From Tricholoma matsutake (taxonomy: Eukaryota; Basidiomycota; Agaricomycetes; Agaricales; Tricholomataceae): a DNA stretch of 64,000 nt. Made by a program: the position numbers and the translations under genes. The DNA lies in NCBI GenBank assembly GCA_026075535.2, contig AP026541.1, forward strand, positions 1,922,001 through 1,986,000. Reading direction: 5' to 3'. Below, piece by piece: positions 30,461 to 41,646 of this stretch (positions are counted from its first letter, which is position 1; each line of letters begins with the position of its first letter). The notes beneath the pieces were generated by a model that was given only the letters and a program-made list of their open reading frames with translations, was not told where the DNA came from and made no database searches.

Positions 30461-32139
30461 TGAAGAAGGAAAAAAGGAAAAAGAAAGAGAAAGAACGTCC
30501 GAGAAAGTATTCTGTTACAATGGAGGAAGTGGAGGATGAGGAAATGCCAAATGGGGAAGTTCCAATCATGATCAAGAAAGAAGAGCAGAAGCAAACCTTT
30601 AGAGCAATTCGTGGAGGACAGTTGTGGGACAAGAATATCGTGAAGGTGGAGAAGCCAGTGGAGGAATGGGTGCCAAAAGTGTATCATGAACATCTGTCAG
30701 TGTTCCAGAAGAAGGAGTCTGAGCAAATGCCGGTGTGGAAGCCATGGGATCATGTGATTGAGATGAAGCCAAGGTTTGTGCCAAAGAAGTTGAAGGTATA
30801 TCCATTATCTCCGATGGAACAAGAAGAAGTGGATGCATTCCTGAAGGAGCAATTGTGCAAAGGATACATACGACCTTCGAAATCACCACAGACATCACCA
30901 ATATTCTTCATGCCAAAGAAAGACCAAAGGAAGAGGATGTGTACAGATTATAGGTATTTGAATGAGTGGACAGTGAAGAACGCGTACCCCCTGCCGTTGA
31001 TCTCAGAAATAATTGACAAGGTGGGAAAAGCCAAGGTCTTTACAAAATTGGATTTACAATGGGGATACAACAATGTATGAATAAAGAAAGGAGATGAGTG
31101 GAAGGCAGCATTTGCCACGCGTCAAGGATCCTTCAAGCTGCTTGTCATGTTTTTTGGGATGACTAATAGTCCCCCGACCTTTCAAAATATGATGAACGAC
31201 ATTTTCAAGGACGTAATAGACAAAGGCGTGGTAATAATATTTATTGACAACATTCTGATATTCACGGAGGATGAAGAGAATCATGAGGCGATAGTGCAGG
31301 AAGTGCTATGGAGGTTGGCGGAGAATGATCTATTTGTGAAACCAGAGAAGTGTGTGTTTGGGGCAAGTGAGATTGAGTTCCTAGGATTATTGATCGGGCC
31401 TGACGGGATCAAAATGGATCTGATCAAAGTACAGGCGATCACAGATTGGCCTGCACCCACCCATGTCAAGGAGGTTCAAGCCTTCTTGGGACTTGCAAAT
31501 TATTATTGTCGCTTTGTGCACAATTTTTCTAAAATTCCCGCACCCTTACATAACCTTACACGAAAGGGAGTAGTATGGAGGTGGGGAGAGCAGCAGCAGA
31601 CAGCGTTTGAGGAGTTGAAGAGGAAGTTTGTGGAGGGACCAATATTAGCCCCAGTAGATTTCACACGCCCTTTGCAAGTGGAATCCAATGCATCTGATTT
31701 TGCTACTGGAGCAGTATTATCAATGCTGTGCGAAGATGACAAATGGCATCCTTGTGCATAATTGTCAAAAGGGTTGAATGATGTGGAGAGGAATTATGAT
31801 GTACATGACAAAGAGATGTTGGGGATAATACAAGCATTGGAGGCATGGAGGCATTATTTGGAGGGATGTACGCATCAGATTGAGATCTGGACGGATCATC
31901 AAAATCTGCAATACTTCATGTCCGCTAAAAAGCTTAATCGCTGGCAAGCACATTGGGCACTATTCCTATCGTGTTTCAACTTTCACTTGGTCCACAAAGC
32001 GGGAAGCTTAATGAGGAAAGCAGATGCATTATCCAGACGTATTGATCATAAAAGGGGGGTGGAGGAGGACAATAAAATGTTACCTTACTCAAACCCAAAT
32101 ACTTTCGCATTTGCGCTATGCATCAAGGGCATCTATTAA
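30325..32139 (+). pseudogene. G4 reverse transcriptase and RNase H
   Basis: The frame is open 30325-31077, then a TGA at 31078 (NNV*IKKGDEWKAAF, where an Arg is expected), then 31147-31758, a stop, and 31762-32137. Motifs: KGYIRPSKSPQTSPIFFMPKK, TDYRYLNEWTVKNAYPLPL, VMFFGMTNSPPTFQNMMND, the catalytic box FIDNILIF with Asn for the second Asp (31249-31251), VQAFLGLANYYCRFV, and RNase H (VESNASDFATGAVL, HDKEMLGIIQALEAWRHYL). The catalytic change plus two stops make it inactive. Confidence 0.92.
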
Positions 32140-33713
32140 TAGATAGCTCGGAAATGGAAATGTTGTCTAAAATTAGACAATGTTTGGAAATGGACGATGA
32201 AGTAGTGGAAGCCGTGAAAGCTCTGAAGGGAGAGAAGAAAGGTAATATCAAAGGAGATGAATGGGCTGAGGAACAAGGGTTGGTGTTGTTTCAAGGAAAA
32301 GTGTATGTACCAAAGGATCAGGATTTACAAAGGGAGATCATCCAGTTACATCACAATACGCCAATTGCCGGACACCCAGGAAGATGGAAGACATTGGAAT
32401 TAGTAATGAGAAATTATTGGTGGCCCAGAATTTCGAAGTATGTGTTGGGGTATGTGGATGGATGTGATACGTGCATGAGGGGGAAGAAATTTCCAGAGAA
32501 ACCTGCAGGAAAATTAATGCCGAACCCTATACCTAAAGCACCATGGCAAGATATATCTGTGGATTTTATTACCGGATTACCCAAGGCTCAAGGGTACGAT
32601 GCAATATTTGTAGTATGCGACCGCTTTACAAAGGAGGTCCATATTATTCCTACTACTACAGAAACCTCATCATTGGGCTTGGCACACCTCTATCTAAATC
32701 AGGTATGGCGGTTACATGGGTTACCCAATACCGTTATCTCTGATCATGGACCACAATTTGCTTCTGCATTTATGCAAGAACTAAACAACATATTGGGAAT
32801 TCAAACTAAATTATCTACGGCATATCACCCGCAGACTGATGGGCAGACAGAGAGAATGAATCAGGAGTTGGAGCAGTACCTATGTATGTTTGTCAACTAC
32901 CGACAAACCAACTGGCCTGAATGGTTGGCAATTGCCAAATTTTCCCACAATAACAAATTTCATTTGGCTACTTGTATGTCACCCTTTTTCGCAAATTATG
33001 GATATCATCCTCACATGGGAGTAGAACCCAGAAGGGAAGTCAAAGTACAGTCAGTAGAAGACTTTGTATCTAAGATGCAAAAGGTACAAGAGGAAGCAGA
33101 GGCGGCATTGAAGAAAGCACGTGATGACATGATGCGACACACGAATCGTACTTGAGCATGCACTCCAGAGTACAAAGTTGGTGACTTGGTATGGCTAAGT
33201 ACCAAGGACCTGAATATTCCATGACCTTCAAGGAAACTTACGGAAAAACAAGTTGGCCCATATGCAATCTCTAAAGTAATCTCACCTAATGTGGTAGTGC
33301 TAAAATTACCCCGATCATTCAAGATTGATCCTGAGATTAATGTATCCCGCCTACGCCCTTACCACCCGCCCACTATTCCTGGCCAACAAACTACTCCGCA
33401 ACCTCCGATAATAGTAGAAGGTGCTCCAGAATACATAGTTGAAGAAATTCTAGACTCACATCTTCGACGGAACAAATTGGAGTTCTTAATAAAGTGGAAA
33501 AACTATACTGACAAAAATAATTCATGGGAACCCGAAGAGAATTGTAAGCGAGCGCGTAACACAATCGCCCAATTCTTTAAACGTGATCCGAATGCTCCGC
33601 GTCACATTGCAAGAATGGTGTATGAGGGGATGAAATTCTGGCCTTACCAAAATTTCACAGAGGGGACAAATGTAATATTTTCTTGCCTGGAAGTTGAGGC
33701 ATAAAACGGGGGT
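32118..33713 (+). pseudogene. G4 integrase and chromodomain
   Basis: HHCC zinc region (HHNTPIAGHPG ... CDTCMRGKK); core with VDFITGLPKAQGYD (Asp), VISDHGPQFASAF (Asp; the following residue is His where Arg is usual) and AYHPQTDGQTERMNQE (Glu), all catalytic acids present. After a stop at 33153-33155 the C-terminal SH3-like part (YKVGDLVWLSTKD) leads to a chromodomain (EEILDSHLRRNKLEFLIKW, then NSWEPEENCKRARN). The chromodomain places G4 among chromoviruses. AAAACGGGGGTAA just before 33716 is the polypurine tract. Confidence 0.92.
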
Positions 33714-33715
33714 AA

Positions 33716-34116
33716 TGTTAGGAAACCACCCCATTACCTAATAAAATTTCATTTTATTTTATTATGTCGAATTACGCTACATGACGCCAAATGACGCTAC
33801 ACTTTGATAGCGTGAGAATTTTATTTCGCACGCATCAAAATGTACACGCATGTACGAGTGCATCGGTAACAACAATGTACAATATGTGTAACATAGTATA
33901 TAAACCCTAAATATATGCCTAGGGGACCCCAGTTGTGTTCTCTTAGGTATTCCACCTACATTTTCGGTGTGAAAGGCCTATCTCAACAAACTCACCTATT
34001 AATAACCCCTCGCATCAAAACCATCAATTCCCCCATCACGAGCACAGATCCCGCCCCCTTCTTGTAGAGAGAACCCGCACGGTCTTAGCTAGCAGATAGT
34101 GGGTGTTGCCCTAACA
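33716..34116 (+). repeat. 3' LTR of G4 (401 bp)
   Basis: Starts TGTTAGGAAACC, ends CCCTAACA, then the CTGCT duplication. It keeps more CpG than the 5' LTR: of the 16 differences, 11 have CpG in this copy. Confidence 0.95.
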
Positions 34117-35330
34117 CTGCTGGACACATTCTCTGCCAAGAAATCTTGAAGGGCACTGCTATTGAATATGAGCCTCATGACTGGCAGGTAGAAGGTGTTT
34201 TTCAAAGTCTAGATGGCATGGATCTTCTGGCAATTACACTGACAGGCAGTGGCAAAACCAGTTATTATCTGATGTACATCCTTATAATTCTAGCCATTTT
34301 GAAGGACCCTAGCCTCTGCCCTGCTGCTAAGTTCCCAAAGGATGCATGCTTGATTGTGATCTGCCCAACAATCCCATTACAGTTGGAGATGGTACTTATG
34401 TGATTGCATGTTTGACCTTCCTGGCACTAAAATGTTAACAAGTTCTCAAAAATGGCTAAGGTTGGTCTTGAAGTTGCAGCCATCAATGCATTGATGTGAG
34501 GTGATGCATTATGCCATCACAATGAAGAATTGTGGGTTATGGCACATACTAAGTGTAAGGTCATCCTTGCGGGTCCCAAACAGCTCAAATGCAAAGAATT
34601 CAAGAAGGCTGTACGAGATGATAAGTTTTGGGTATGGGTGTGCAGCTTAGGATTTGATGAAGTACATTTGCTCAATGTGTGGGGTCCACACTTTTGTAAA
34701 GACTTCCTTCAGATGGAATTCATTAAAGCTCGTCTGAATGACACTCACTGCCCTTGGATTCTCACATCAGCCACTGTTTGCCATGGAGCTCCATATGATA
34801 ATATCTCTCACCTTCTTGGGCTCCACCCAACTAAACTTCATCTCATTCAACGATCCAACTACCAACCTGAAATCCAACTGCTTTTTCATACTCTCTACTC
34901 TCTGATTGAAGGCGACTCATTCCCCGAGTTGCACTGAGTTCTTAACAGTGGATGTCCTTCCCTTATTTTTTGCAATACCATCTCGCTTGGCATGTGAATC
35001 CACACCTATCTTTTTAATGCATCTCCTCCCGGCAATTGAGATAAAAATATTTGCCTGTACAACTCCTTGAACTGGGACGATCACAACACAGAAACACAAA
35101 ATCTTTTGGCCAGTATTCCTGGAACAAGTCACTACTGCCAGATTGGCATTGGTACCAACACACTTTCAGTCGGCGTTGATATGCCTGCCATAGTGGATGC
35201 TATTCTCATAGCTGTGCATTGTAATTTTACCTTTCCATTTACAACATTTTGGTTCCACAATCCGGCACATATAATGGAACATCAGTGGTTGATACATTTG
35301 AAGAGCAGCCTGGGCTGTCAGCATCAATGA
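34117..35330 (+). pseudogene. Decayed RecQ/DExH-type helicase
   Basis: Fragments in several frames carry helicase motifs in order: EYEPHDWQVEGVFQ (Q-motif-like), AITLTGSGKTSYY (Walker A, about 34230-34268), LIVICPTIPLQLEM (motif Ia), LGFDEVHLLNVWG (DExH box, about 34650-34690), WILTSAT (motif III), and IGTNTLSVGVDMPAIVD (motif V-like, about 35140-35195). Frames break near 34400, 34500 and 34937. Such RecQ-like helicase copies are common in agaricomycete repeat regions. In life it would unwind DNA in the nucleus; this copy cannot. G4 is inserted into its 5' end. Confidence 0.72.
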
Positions 35331-35859
35331 AGCACCAAGATCAGCCCATTCGACTAGTCCATCCTGAGTCTTACTCACTACAGAAGCATGGAGTCCACTG
35401 GATTCATGCATGGCCACATGAGCCTCTTGTAGAAGCCATCCCTCAACAATTTGAGCAGCAAACAATGACAGAGCAGGCTGTACACTCTTCATCTCAGTAT
35501 AAGGTGTTGTCACTGAGAACATTGTTTCTGAGAACTCATCACTATCACCAGACACCCACCACGCATTAAGGATATCCGCCAAGAAATACTGGCCCTTTCC
35601 ATTCAGAAAATACCCAAGAAAAACTGAATGACGATGTGATCATGGGCTTTCATCATCCTTGACAAAAAAGTGATGCAAGAACATGTCAGTTCTCCACCCC
35701 AAGTCCTGGAAAAGATCAAAAAGTTGGTTGAGTTTGTCTGAGGGGGGTAAGTCCGAGTGATTCATTTTGATTTGCTTGGGATCAGGTTTGTCGAATTCTG
35801 TGGATGGTGTAGGAGGTGCAGACAGGTGTTCCAAAAGCATCTTGCGCTTCAAGGGAGAC
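35331..35859. other. Helicase 3' decay region, no clear gene
   Basis: Probably the degraded 3' part of the helicase or its flank. The minus strand has short open pieces (for example 35640-35852) without recognisable motifs. Confidence 0.35.
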
Positions 35860-36641
35860 TGTTAAGACTATAGGTCTTTAACTCAGCCTTGGCTTTGTAT
35901 GTCACAGTTGGAGGCTTTCCAACTATATTGGTGTCACACTAGGAGGCTTTCCTAGTGTATCGGGCTTCTGGCCTTCACTTGGGTACTTCCTCAAGTCGTT
36001 ATGGCTATCCGTACTCAGAGGCTTTCTGAGTAGACCGTTGGTTCGTATATCACAGTTGGAGGCTTTCCAACTGTTGAGTTCAAGTTATCACAGCTAGGGG
36101 CTTCCTAAGCTGTCGAGTGTTCTGGTTGAGTCTAAGACCATTGATTGAATTAGGTCAAGCTGAGGAATACAGGCAGTATTACTACAGGTTATATATGGTT
36201 TGAAGATACCTATTGTCCAATCGGAATGCAGGATCGTTATCAAGTATAAATAGAAAGAACAATAGAAAAGACAGGCCTCATGTCTTGCATGAGGTGTCCA
36301 ATGTTACAGAGTGCTGCAGCACAGCATGTCAGGGATCAATAAGAGAATAGCCTCATGCCTAGCGTGAGGTGTCCGATGTTATGGATCCGACATCAAGGAT
36401 CCGATGTCAAGGACATGCTGCAGCACAGCATGTTGATCATGAGTGTCCGACATCATGGACCTCATGTCAAAGGGCTGTCGTATCACAGTATGCGTGGGAG
36501 TGGGTTCAGGTGCATGGAGTTACCATGTGTCAAAGGGTCTCCCCTCGGAAGTGAGTCAAGTCGAATGAGAAAAATTAAAGTACTCGGTCTTGCTGGTGTA
36601 CATCTGGTCATCGTGGGTTACAATAACAGAAAATCATAACA
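35860..36641 (-). repeat. 3' LTR of element 3 (782 bp)
   Basis: From TGTTAAGACTATAGG to ATCATAACA. It is longer than the other copies because of extra CCGATGTCA/CATCAAGGATC modules near 36370-36420. The hairpin array lies at about 35905-36115; the fourth hairpin here pairs perfectly over 8 bp (TACTCAGA). Confidence 0.88.
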
Positions 36642-37259
36642 TCACCCTCTCTCTATCTTTGAAGTCACTGACTTCGATCACCATCTTCTTTTCTCCACTC
36701 AGGAAGTGGGGTGGGTCAGGGTCTGAGGGAATCGGTTGGAGCACAGTAGGGTTCCCAGTTCTCCATGCTCTCCAAGCAGGAGCCTTCTCGCCAGGCTATA
36801 TCCACTCTCTTCATCGTAGTGGGTGTTCCACTGGAGGTCGATCCATAGGGGTCTGCTCACACCCACCAATGGCCTCATGCCAGGGTGAAGCCCTGTCCGG
36901 TCGACGCAGAAGTCCTCCGAGATGTAGTCTTCCCCGTCTCACTCTTCCTCAAAACACCACTCTTCATATTGGGTCCTCACCCAGGTGTAGTCTGCCTTCG
37001 TGCTCCTCCAGGCAAAGAGGCAGCATTTGGGACAGGTCAAGGACATCCTTCTTATCCAGTCGTCCCTTGTTATCCAGAAGGGAATCCCATGCGGGCATAC
37101 CCACGAGGGTCTGCCTGGGAGTATGTTCATCAGTGGTCATTGGTCGATGACTGTTTGCCCAGTCCTTGCTGGGGTTTGTGGTAGGTGTAGTGTCAATGGG
37201 ACGGTGAGCATTCTGTGGTTTCTTTTGTTGGTTCAGTGGGTGTTTTGGTCCTGGGGGTT
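36642..37259 (-). pseudogene. 3' ORF region of element 3, different Cys-rich motif
   Basis: At the place where element 2 has its two zinc knuckles, this copy encodes on the minus strand (36939-37130) a different segment: WVCPHGIPFWITRDDWIRRM, then LTCPKCCLF, then an aromatic stretch ending WCFEEE. Spaced CPHG and CPKC pairs could bind zinc. Both 3' ORFs are followed by the same AAGTCACTGACTT-containing sequence before the LTR, so the flanks are homologous but the ORF is not obviously so. Function unknown. Confidence 0.45.
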
Positions 37260-38350
37260 CTACAGCTGTTGTCGCTGTTTATATGCCCCTAGGATTGTCT
37301 TGGCATGTTTCAGGTTTCCCTCGGGCTCCCATGAGTTCTCCGAGGTTGGGTATCTGACCCACTTCACTAAGAAGTGCATGGTCCTTCCTTTCTTCTTATG
37401 TCCAATAATTGCTTCCACTTCATATTCCAATTCGCCTTCTATCAGGTCGGGCGGTGGTTCTGGGAAGTTCAGTCCATGTGTCTCGGTTTCTTTGTATGGG
37501 GAAAGAAGTGCCGCATGGAATACCGGGTGTATTTTCCACTGTTCTGGTAACTTCAGTCGATAGGAGAGTGGGCTCAGGACCTTCTCGATAGAGAACGGTC
37601 CTTCTCTTTTCAGTGCAAGCTTCTTTGTTTGGTGCATCGTTCTGAGGTTCTTCACTTCTAGCCACACTCTGTCTCCTTCTTTGAACGGGGTGAAGTGCCT
37701 CGTTGTTCTTTCTGCCATCATTTGTCTGGCCAACTCGTGAGTTGCCTTCGCTTCATCTCGGGCCCGTTGCAGTGCAACTATTTGTTTTTCTATGGCCGGT
37801 ATGTTTGTCTTCAGGTAGGGGAGTGGGATCGCCTTGGGCTCATAGCCCATCATGAGGTAGAACAGGGAGTTCCTTTGTATGGAGTGTGTCCTCTGGTTGT
37901 GTGTGAACTCCACGGTCGGGAGGTGCTTCCAATTCTCCTGGTTGTTCAAGCAGAAGATCCGTAGGTATACTTCCACTTCCTGGTTCACCTGTTCTGTCTC
38001 CCCATTGGTCTGGGGGTGGTACGCTGTGCTCATTGCCAGCTTGATTCTGAGCAGTCTTCCTAGCTCTTGGAACAGCTGTGAGGTGAATCTGGGATCTCTG
38101 TCAGAGATGGTCTTGTCTGGGAGGCCAAATCGTTTGTAGACATTGTCTAGGTAGAGGGTGGCCGCTCCCAATGCATCTATCGTTTTCCTGCAAGGGATAA
38201 AAATTACCCCCTTCATAAGCCCATGGTCTACCACGACCATGAGTGCATCATAACCATCGGACTCCAGCAAGTCAGTTATAAAATCTGTCATCACCATCGC
38301 AAATGGTCTCGTTGCTTCGGATTTGATCAGTTGCAGTGGGGGTGTCGTCG
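37260..38350 (-). pseudogene. Element 3 integrase core and chromodomain (truncated)
   Basis: The minus frame 37260-38297 is open for 345 codons: TDFITDLLESDGYDAL (Asp), TISDRDPRFTSQLF (Asp), TAYHPQTNGETEQVNQE (Glu), the SH3-like segment FKEGDRVWLEVKN, and a chromodomain (IIGHKKKGRTMHFLVKW, then SWEPEGNLKHAK). It is intact in the core, unlike element 2, but lacks the zinc region because the element is truncated. It is not expected to be expressed as a functional protein. Confidence 0.88.
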
Positions 38351-39186
38351 GGTACCTTCATGTGCATCGGAAAGAGCAGGCTTCTGGCCGTGCCAATTAA
38401 ATCAGACTACAATTGAAGTAGATCGACTGTCATCTACATCTTGAAATTTGTTGTCTGGCTACAGGAGACTAGGCACATACATAGGGTTTGGCCAAATTTT
38501 ATCTGGACAAATGGAATATACATCAAAAAACCCAATTTTTTCTTCGAAAATACCTATATTTTGCTTCTACAATGCTCTGGCGCTGTAGTGGAGGACGAGG
38601 ACATAAATTTCCACTGAGTCTTGTCAAACACAACTCTATCCCTGCATAAGTCGAGGATAGCCATTTTTGACATGTTGGAGAATTTCTGAAGAGTCTAACA
38701 CTATTCTGACCCTTGGTTCATTATTTTGTGTGCATAATGGATGACTTCCCATAGGATTTGAAAACGCAGAATATTTTCCAAACAATAAAACGGGGTGCCA
38801 GGTCGGAGTGTAAATTGTGAGATCCATGTTCAGATGGGAGTGCGGCTAAAGATGAGCTGAGCATGCCGATGTCATGATTCTGCTGGATTTGGGTGAGGTT
38901 GACATCGCTTAGGAGTCGGAGATGGAAAAAGAGTTTAGAAAGTAAATTTCTGACTGAAAGAGGGGGGGGGAGGCCTCGTTCAGATTTAAAGTTTACAACG
39001 CTTTCGGAGTGCAAAGTATTTTCCGGGGGTCTTAGGGCACTCTCGCGTATCACCCATCAGCTCGGCAAATGCGATTTGAAACCAAAATCTGTGTTTCCAG
39101 ACGCTACGGGAAGTCACCCAATGTTGTCGCTGATAAGTTTGTGATATATTTTTGATATATTTCTTCAATGCACCCTGAACTCAAAC
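38351..39186. other. Junction and host-like spacer, no gene seen
   Basis: Begins right after the truncated element. No open frame with coding character. A G-rich run GAGGGGGGGGAGG lies near 38961. TTTTATCTGGACAA at about 38497 is related to the motif at 39187. Confidence 0.5.
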
Positions 39187-39330
39187 TTATCCGGATTGGG
39201 AACATACCTGCTGATGAATCAAATTTTATCCGGATTCTCGGACCACTCAAACTTGGGTCCAATCTTATCCGGATTGGCACATACCTAACCGCCAAAATGC
39301 CAGATTTTATCCGGATTCAGCACATACATA
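39187..39330. repeat. Tandem repeat with TTATCCGGATT every 39-42 bp
   Basis: TTATCCGGATT occurs at 39187, 39226, 39265 and 39307, each within a degenerate unit that often continues GG-ACATACCT. The core TCCGGA is a palindrome. Confidence 0.85.
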
Positions 39331-39539
39331 TAGGGGAATTTTCGGGGGTGGCTACCAAATGCCCCAGTCCATCTCTTTTGGTGCAGTATGGCTCGGAACT
39401 GATGGAAGCAGTACAGGAGCTGGATGTGAGTTCTGAGTCTAGCCTCGCCCCATTGCTGCAGTGGCTGAGATAGGATCAAGAAGATCCAGAAGGTATGATG
39501 ACTCAAGATCTACACTATCTTCGATGGTAAAGACCTCTC

Positions 39540-39963
39540 TCTACGTTATAAAGCTGGTTGGCGGACTGTCAAGCCAATGTAAACCATCCTGATCTACGGA
39601 TCCCTTTGGAGCAAACAGCGGCAGTGGTTGTCCAACCAAAATTGACGCCGCGGTGGATAAGATCTGGAGGAAGATATTTCCTGACTTGGAATTGGTGTCG
39701 GATCGGTGTTGTAGTGCCATATTTCTCTAATAATGAAGAGTTTTCAGTCGCAAAACGTCCTTACCAACTGGCGTAGCACAATCGGGAAGGCGGCTATCAG
39801 CATTCTTGCTGAATACTTCAAATCAGATGACGAGTTGCAGAGCTTCGACAGCCGTGCAGAGTTTTCGGAGAATGAGCTTTCTGGGTTCAACTTTGTTTAC
39901 GCCGATCCTACATCCGAGGTGCGCGTGTTTATGTACACACCGCTTTGCAACCGCTTTGTGTGA
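39540..39963 (+). pseudogene. Decayed fungal ORF of unknown function
   Basis: Two adjoining pieces look coding in different frames: IDAAVDKIWRKIFPDLELVSD (about 39645-39705) and, from 39775, RSTIGKAAISILAEYFKSDDELQ through FNFVYADPTSEV to the stop at 39963. The style (Trp-rich, then a helix ending in Phe and Asp clusters) recalls uncharacterised repetitive basidiomycete proteins, but I cannot name the family. Stops and shifts between the pieces suggest a remnant. Confidence 0.4.
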
Positions 39964-41107
39964 ATGAAAGTGCTTTCAGGATTCCTCTGCGTCTGTCCAA
40001 ACATTCATGCGAGATTTAGACGCAGAAAGGAGCATTTCAAACCTAGTTGATTTCTCAACTGTTTGCGGCACATTTGAAGATGGCGCTACCTGCAGTAGTT
40101 GACTTTGGTAAACCCATTGACGGCCTCGCACTATGTACCGGCCCAGCTGTACGTTCAAGTTGGTTCCCTTCATTCCAGCTCTCATTTACTGATGGATGTA
40201 GGTAGAACGCGCATTGACGCTATGGAAGTCAGGTGAGAATGTGTTGACGGATAAGCAAGCTATAAAGGGAAGGAACTTGGATTTCGGAGAGAACCTTGGG
40301 GCGAGAAGACACGTGGCTGGGTCAGAAGCGTCATGAAGAAAAGTGTGGGTGTCTTTGCAGCCGCTTCCGAATTCATGGACTCAACCACCGAACTCCATGA
40401 TGATGATCACTGGCATTCCAATAGCCCCGATGGTGTCGATCCACGCAGCCAGATTGTGATTGATTAGGTGCGTGTAGGTGCGTGTATAGTACTACCACCG
40501 CATTCACAGTCTTGATTTCAACGGGGCTCGTGACTACATTTTACATACTACATGGGCACAGTTAGTATCATGATTCATCGTAGTACATTGTTGTATGTAG
40601 TGGCTGGAGTTCCGAACGGAATTTTTAACCGCTTAGGGATAGGATAGGATGTGCCATCGCGGTCCCCCTCTCTGGAACGGCTATCTCCGCTTTCGCTCGC
40701 TGTGAAAATTCAGGAACTTTTGGTAAGCCTTTTGGTATGGCTGCGTATTGGCTGCGTACATGCGATTTACAGGTATCGTTGGGGCACCACGCACGCGTTC
40801 ATGTGGTAGGTAGTATAATCCCATTTAATGAAACGATAACGTAGCTTTCTCCTACTAAGCCTGGCACTCTTGATATCAAATTCGACTTGATTTTAGGTTG
40901 ATGAGAGCCGAAGTTAAACCTTGTAGAATTTCAGGATTGAAGCGCTGAAGTCCTTAGAAAGATCACATGTGTCTGGCCCCGAGGGCGAGTTGTGTGACAG
41001 CAGCTATGAATTATAATACAATACAGACAATCTGTGGATCACTGATCCATTCTAAGGTGGCGCCTTGGTCGTAGGCGTAAAGCATCTAAATATAACGGTG
41101 GCAACCT
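39964..41107. other. Intergenic, no gene seen
   Basis: No convincing coding frame on either strand. GGTGCGTGTA is duplicated in tandem near 40467-40486. Confidence 0.5.
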
Positions 41108-41646
41108 TTAACGACGGCGACGCCCAGAGCTAGTAGCAGCAGCAGCCGCTTCGCAATCGGGGCAGAGGCTGTCGATATGACGGGCTAGAGGAAACTTCAA
41201 GATCTGCAGAACCAGAAAATAAGTGAGCATACTGTGCTGCTCTGGATATGCACGGCTGTATAATTGGAACAACGGGGGATAAATGTCAATAGCCTGTATT
41301 ATTATTTTTGCAAGGCAAGAGCACGTACTACTGTGCGCAAGTCTTCGTGCAAGAAGGCGGTTTACAGTTCGGGTCATGGTATGGGCTAAACTTGCAGTTC
41401 GCTGAGGTGCAGAGAACCTGGCACAAAGCCGTTAGCGAGACCAAAGAGGACATGCAAGATTTATACTTCTTGCTCAGGCTAGAAATGAATACAAGGAGGT
41501 TCAATGCGGATGATCTAAACTTGAGCGTTGATCTTACCTGTTGAATGGGATGGGTGCATTGGGTGTAAACATGGCATACACTTGGAGGGGGCTAGTTTCT
41601 CGTCAAGTAAGGCGTAAGTGGATACTCACAGACGACGGCGGCACAT
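41108..41646 (-). CDS. Small Cys-rich protein (fungal family, spliced)
   Basis: Minus-strand exons, in order: start MCRRR near 41646-41630 (tentative), a poorly defined second exon, 41332 to about 41402 or 41417, 41233-41255, and 41108-41184. The last junctions are phase-consistent, with introns 41256-41331 (76 bp) and 41185-41232 (48 bp). The joined product has NCKFSPYHDPNCKPPSCTKTC, then AYPEQHTRHIDSLCPDCE and an Ala/Arg tail. This Cys pattern (CKFS...C...C...C, YPEQ, LCPxC) matches small proteins common in fungal genomes, often starting MCxR, of unknown role, probably metal-binding. The 5' exons are uncertain because the first candidate intron would be only 38 bp. Confidence 0.5.

Larger units (their letters stand above)
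27440..34116 (+). mobile_element. Complete Ty3/Gypsy chromovirus G4 (6,677 bp)
   Basis: Two 401 bp LTRs (27440-27840 and 33716-34116) have TG...CA ends, with a perfect 5 bp target duplication CTGCT (27435-27439 and 34117-34121). Plus-strand order is gag, protease, RT/RNase H, integrase, chromodomain. It is inserted in a RecQ-like helicase remnant whose frame joins across the duplication, and it carries a MITE in the protease region. The coding frame has several stops and catalytic changes, so this copy is dead. Confidence 0.95.
35860..38350 (-). mobile_element. 5'-truncated Gypsy chromovirus, element 3
   Basis: Same family as elements 1 and 2. It keeps its 3' LTR (35860-36641), a 3' ORF region and integrase plus chromodomain, and stops inside integrase at about 38350. 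In element 2 the next bases encode the integrase zinc region; here unrelated host-like DNA starts. All of gag, protease and RT is lost. Confidence 0.88.

Noticed and set aside
36590..37563. Two 186-187 codon plus-strand frames in element 3
   Set aside because: Antisense to the LTR, 3' ORF and integrase of element 3.
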